From Desulfobacteraceae bacterium (lineage in GTDB: Bacteria > Desulfobacterota > Desulfobacteria > Desulfobacterales > UBA11574): 8,495 bases of DNA. Both the position numbers and the translations under genes were made by a program. The notes beneath the pieces are model-generated. The model saw only the letters and a list, made by a program, of their open reading frames with translations, had not been told where the DNA came from and did no database searches. The stretch is from the NCBI GenBank assembly GCA_003486165.1, contig DNGT01000444.1:5540-14034 (forward strand), written 5' to 3'. This document shows positions 5,599 to 8,495 of this stretch, one piece after another; positions within the stretch are counted from its first letter, which is position 1, and each line of letters starts with the position of its first letter.

Positions 5599-7049
5599 AC
5601 TCACTGATCAAAATAGCCCCTATCCGATTTGGGGTACTTTTCCCTGCCGCACTGATATTGTTGATTTTTGCCGGATGCGCGGCTGTTGGACCAGATTATG
5701 TGAAACCGGATACCCCAATGCCCAAAGCCTGGCATACCCCGGCAAAAAGTGGCCTGGTCGAGAAACATCTAAGCAGAGAAGCACTGACCGAATGGTGGGC
5801 GATTCTCGATGATCCTGTACTAGCGAACCTGGTTGAGTCAGCGGTTGCAGGAAATCTTGATCTTAAGGAGGCGCGTGCGCGTGTTCGTGAGGCCCGTGCC
5901 CGCCGGGGCATCAGCGAAGCCGGCCGTTTCCCGACCATCGACGCCAGCGGCTCAGCCAGGTCGAGCCGCAGCAGTGAAGACACCGGAAGCGGCAGCGAAA
6001 GAGAACTCTACGCCGCAGGATTCGATGCTGCCTGGGAACTGGACGTATTTGGCGGGAAAAAACGTGCCGTTGAAGGGGCTGGAGCCGAGTTACAGGCGAG
6101 TGAAGAGGATCTGCGGGATGTTCTTGTCAGCCTGCTTGCCGAAGTTGCTTTGAATTACGTCGATTTGCGTTCATTTCAAAACCGACTGTCGGTTGCAGAA
6201 GCCAATCTTGAAGCACAGAAAGAAACATACAATATCACCCGATGGCGCCGTCAAGCCGGCCTGACCTCACAACTGGACGTAGAACAGGCCAAGTACAGTC
6301 TCGAACAGACGCGGGCCCAAATACCCGTTTTACAGACCAGCCTTGAGCAGGCAAAAAACCGCCTGGCCGTGCTGATCGGACAGCATCCGGGGTCACTGAG
6401 AGATGCATTGGCGGAACGCAAGGCCATTCCGGTCACCCCTCTCGAAGTGGCTGTCGGTGTGCCGGCCGATATTTTGAGACAACGGCCGGATGTCCGAAGA
6501 GCAGAGCGCCGGCTGGCCGCACAGACGGCGCAGATAGGCGTTGCCACGGCTGATCTCTATCCCAAGTTTTCGCTCCTCGGTTCCATCGGTCTTGAAGCTC
6601 TGTCACCGGGCAACCTGTTTTCATTGGGCAGTCGAACCCATGGTATCGGCGCCACAGTTGCCTGGCCGCTGTTTGACGCCGGCGCCATCCGGAGCAACAT
6701 TGAAGTACAATCCGCCTTACAGGAGCAGGCCCTGATCCGATACGAGGCCGCCATTCTCGCGGCATTGGAGGATGTCGAAAACGCGTTGGTTGCCTATGCT
6801 AAGGAACAACGTCGCAGACAATCGCTGACCGAGGCGACCGAAGCTGCTCGGCGTGCTGTTGATCTTGCTCAAAAACAGTATTCATCCGGACTCATTGAGT
6901 TTGGCAATGTCCTGATTGCCCAGCGCTCATTGTTATCACTCGAAGATCAGTTAGCCGTCAGCGAAGGCGGAGTGACGTCGAATTTAATCGCTTTATACAA
7001 ATCCCTGGGGGGTGGGTGGAAATCCCTGATACCTGATAACACCAATTAG
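5595..7049 (+). CDS. Outer-membrane efflux lipoprotein, NodT/CusC (TolC-like) family
   Basis: 484 aa, forming the outer-membrane exit duct of a tripartite pump. It has a lipoprotein signal with lipobox LIFAGC (23-28, acylated C28), then AAVGPDYVKP, a family-typical start. Two OEP repeats follow. The first includes WWAILDDPVLANLVESAVAGNLDL and ends near LDVEQAKYSLEQTRAQIP. The second opens with the NodT hallmark ILRQRPDVRRAERRLAAQTAQIGVATADLYPKFSLLGSIG (about 290-330). The C-terminal helix includes YSSGLIEFGNVLIAQRSLLSLEDQLA. The start at 5595 is needed to keep the signal peptide. It has no visible ribosome site and overlaps the sensor stop by ATGA, so translation probably depends on the upstream gene. 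GC rises inside this gene compared with the genes before it. Confidence 0.95.
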   Translation: MNSLIKIAPIRFGVLFPAALILLIFAGCAAVGPDYVKPDTPMPKAWHTPAKSGLVEKHLSREALTEWWAILDDPVLANLVESAVAGNLDLKEARARVREARARRGISEAGRFPTIDASGSARSSRSSEDTGSGSERELYAAGFDAAWELDVFGGKKRAVEGAGAELQASEEDLRDVLVSLLAEVALNYVDLRSFQNRLSVAEANLEAQKETYNITRWRRQAGLTSQLDVEQAKYSLEQTRAQIPVLQTSLEQAKNRLAVLIGQHPGSLRDALAERKAIPVTPLEVAVGVPADILRQRPDVRRAERRLAAQTAQIGVATADLYPKFSLLGSIGLEALSPGNLFSLGSRTHGIGATVAWPLFDAGAIRSNIEVQSALQEQALIRYEAAILAALEDVENALVAYAKEQRRRQSLTEATEAARRAVDLAQKQYSSGLIEFGNVLIAQRSLLSLEDQLAVSEGGVTSNLIALYKSLGGGWKSLIPDNTN

Positions 7050-7093
7050 TGCCCATCTATAAATGCATTTGAGCACTAAGCAGTTTTTGAATT

Positions 7094-7102
7094 GGAAGGA
7101 AG
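7094..7102 (+). promoter_or_regulatory. Ribosome binding site that places the adaptor start at 7105
   Basis: GGAAGGAAG lies just before ATG 7105. The earlier in-frame ATG at 7063 has no purine-rich block in front, so 7105 is preferred. Confidence 0.6.
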
Positions 7103-7104
7103 CA

Positions 7105-8400
7105 ATGACATCAAATACAAACCATGAATTCAATATTTCTCAAACCCTTGGTATAGATCAGTCCACGGACCGAAAAAAGCGATTGAAACGATGGCTCATG
7201 GTATCTCTCCTGGTAATCGTTATCGTGACAAGTGCTGTTGTTTGGAAGGGTACAAAAAAATCGAATTCCATGCAGTACCAGACCCAGAAAGTTCAGCGGG
7301 GAGATCTAATTGTGACCGTAACAGCGACAGGTGCCCTGGAACCGACAAACCAGGTGGATGTGGGCAGCGAGTTGTCCGGTATCATCAAAACCGTCGAGGT
7401 GGATTACAATGACCGGGTGAAAGTCGGCCAGATTCTGGCGAGACTGGACACCGACAAGCTGAGAGCTAAGGTTCTGCAATCAAAATCTGCTCTTGAATCG
7501 GCCCGGGCAAAGGTTTTGGAGGCACAAGCCACTGTCAAAGAGGCGGGAGATCAACTGGCGCGGTTAAAGCAGGTGTGGGAATTGAGCAATAACATGGTGC
7601 CGTCGCTGCAGGACCTGGATGCGGCTAAGGCATTGCTGCATCGGGCAAAGGCCATCGAGGCCACCGCAAGGGCCCAGGTGTCCCAGGCTCAGGCCACCCT
7701 CGAAGCCGACGAAACGGATTTGGCAAAAACAGTCATTCATTCCCCCATTAACGGCATTGTCCTTACGCGGAACGTGGAACCCGGCCAGACCGTGGCCGCC
7801 TCGTTTCAGGCCCCGGTATTGTTCACCTTGGCCGAGGACCTGACAAAGATGGAACTTCATGTGGACGTGGACGAGGCGGATGTGGGTCAGGTAACAGGGG
7901 GGCAGGAGGCCACCTTCACCGTCGATGCCCACCCGGCTCGGACGTTCCCGGCACGGATCACCCAGGTCCGATATGGTTCTCAGACCGTGAACGGGGTTGT
8001 CACATACAAAACGGTCCTGAACGTGGACAACTCGGATCTTTCTTTACGACCGGGGATGACGGCAACAGCGGACATCACCATAAACAAAGTGGACAACGCG
8101 ATCCTGGTGCCCAATGCCGCGTTGCGCTTTACCCCACCGATTAAAGAAAAAGAGGCCCCATCCAGCGGCAGCGGTTTACTTAATATGCTCCTGCCACGTC
8201 GGCACGGACCGCCGTCAAAACAGCGTAAAGACTTGACCGCCGACAAAAAACTACAGCACGTCTGGACGCTGCGCGATGGAAAACTTTTCGCCATTGCTAT
8301 CAGCATAGGCACCACAGACGGCAGAATGACCGAGGTGACAAGCGGTGACATTGAGCCGGGGATGCCAATCGTGGTCGATATGGTGAGATCTGAACGATGA
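7105..8400 (+). CDS. MacA-like periplasmic adaptor (HlyD/MFP family)
   Basis: Membrane-fusion subunit bridging the inner-membrane MacB-like transporter and the outer-membrane duct. From ATG 7105 it is 431 aa (an upstream in-frame ATG at 7063 would add 14). A basic stretch RKKRLKRW precedes the single anchor helix (about 30-47). The first half of the lipoyl domain is near 83-114 (VGSELSGIIKTVEVDYNDRVKVGQILARLD). A coiled-coil hairpin spans about 118-208 and is rich in alanine and Q/E. The second lipoyl half is near 210-245 (VIHSPINGIVLTRNVEPGQTVAASF). The beta-barrel follows, with YGSQTVNGVVTYKTVL and LSLRPGMTATADI. A linker of about 40 residues (345-385; KEKEAPSSGSG...PRRHGPPSKQRK) interrupts the membrane-proximal part before VWTLRDGK, as in some MacA relatives. 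It overlaps the next gene by ATGA. Confidence 0.93.
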   Translation: MTSNTNHEFNISQTLGIDQSTDRKKRLKRWLMVSLLVIVIVTSAVVWKGTKKSNSMQYQTQKVQRGDLIVTVTATGALEPTNQVDVGSELSGIIKTVEVDYNDRVKVGQILARLDTDKLRAKVLQSKSALESARAKVLEAQATVKEAGDQLARLKQVWELSNNMVPSLQDLDAAKALLHRAKAIEATARAQVSQAQATLEADETDLAKTVIHSPINGIVLTRNVEPGQTVAASFQAPVLFTLAEDLTKMELHVDVDEADVGQVTGGQEATFTVDAHPARTFPARITQVRYGSQTVNGVVTYKTVLNVDNSDLSLRPGMTATADITINKVDNAILVPNAALRFTPPIKEKEAPSSGSGLLNMLLPRRHGPPSKQRKDLTADKKLQHVWTLRDGKLFAIAISIGTTDGRMTEVTSGDIEPGMPIVVDMVRSER

Positions 8401-8495
8401 AGACAACCCTTTCCACACAAATCAGCGGACATTCTCTTATCGAACTCCAAGGCGCAACCAAAGTATACGGTACGGGTTCCGCGGCCATGAAAGCC
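8397..8495 (+). CDS. MacB-like ABC transporter, N-terminal ATPase start (3' partial)
   Basis: Only the first 33 codons are present. After about 14 leader residues, LIELQGATKVYGTGSAAMKA matches the opening strand and A-loop (tyrosine of KVYG) of MacB/LolD-type ATPases. It overlaps the adaptor stop by ATGA, the usual macA-macB arrangement. GGTGAGA (8382-8388) is a weak ribosome site. Walker A and all later motifs lie beyond the window. Whether the gene encodes a full MacB (ATPase plus four-helix membrane part) or an ATPase alone with a separate permease cannot be seen. Confidence 0.8.
   Translation, partial: MKTTLSTQISGHSLIELQGATKVYGTGSAAMKA

Noticed and set aside
5833..6153. Same-strand alternative frame inside the duct gene
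   Set aside because: The NodT-type frame is conserved across this stretch; the other frame is low-complexity and looks like a by-product of GC-rich codons.
7063..7104. ATG 7063 as the start of the MacA-like adaptor
   Set aside because: No ribosome site precedes it, while ATG 7105 has a good one; 14 extra residues add nothing recognisable.
7564..8450. Antisense open frames opposite the adaptor gene
   Set aside because: No domain pattern; the + strand frame is a clear MacA-like protein throughout.

Overview
The window holds parts of two unrelated transport loci, both on the + strand, from a Gram-negative bacterium. An outer-membrane efflux lipoprotein and periplasmic adaptor show the two-membrane envelope. 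Gene content, gene style and moderate GC suggest a Desulfobacterota-like (deltaproteobacterial) sulfate reducer or relative, but that assignment is inference.

Region 1 (1-3897) is a polar amino-acid ABC importer. It runs: 3' part of a periplasmic solute-binding protein (start lost off the left edge), a 211-nt gap with a 12-bp stem-loop, permease A, a GlnQ/HisP-type ATPase overlapping permease A by ATGA, a 128-nt gap, and permease B. The two permeases are both 336 aa and align without a gap at about 75% identity. The identity is very uneven: about 89% over the membrane core, but about 47% over the N-terminal helix plus an added periplasmic insert. That insert has a lipoyl/barrel-sandwich-like pattern (GEV...EGD...GD.LA), which is not part of a standard HisQ/HisM-type permease.

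Region 2 (3898-8495) is a signalling and efflux operon. A good housekeeping-type promoter at 4017-4045 precedes an ECF sigma factor, a one-helix membrane protein that is the likely anti-sigma, a CnrX/ZraP-like periplasmic sensor, a NodT/CusC-type outer-membrane lipoprotein, a MacA-like adaptor, and the start of a MacB-like ABC transporter that runs off the right edge. Overlapping or nearly touching genes (2-nt gap, then ATGA overlaps at 5128 and 5595, then a 55-nt gap before MacA, then ATGA at 8397) point to one transcript with translational coupling.

The likely logic is that the envelope sensor and anti-sigma hold the sigma factor until a periplasmic signal appears. The released sigma then raises expression of a MacAB-type tripartite pump. 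Sigma/anti-sigma/sensor triads of this kind are best known from CnrYXH, which drives an RND metal pump. Here the triad is joined to an ABC-type pump and is in a different gene order.

No RNA genes, CRISPR arrays, insertion sequences or convincing intrinsic terminators were seen. No intergenic gap exceeds 212 nt.
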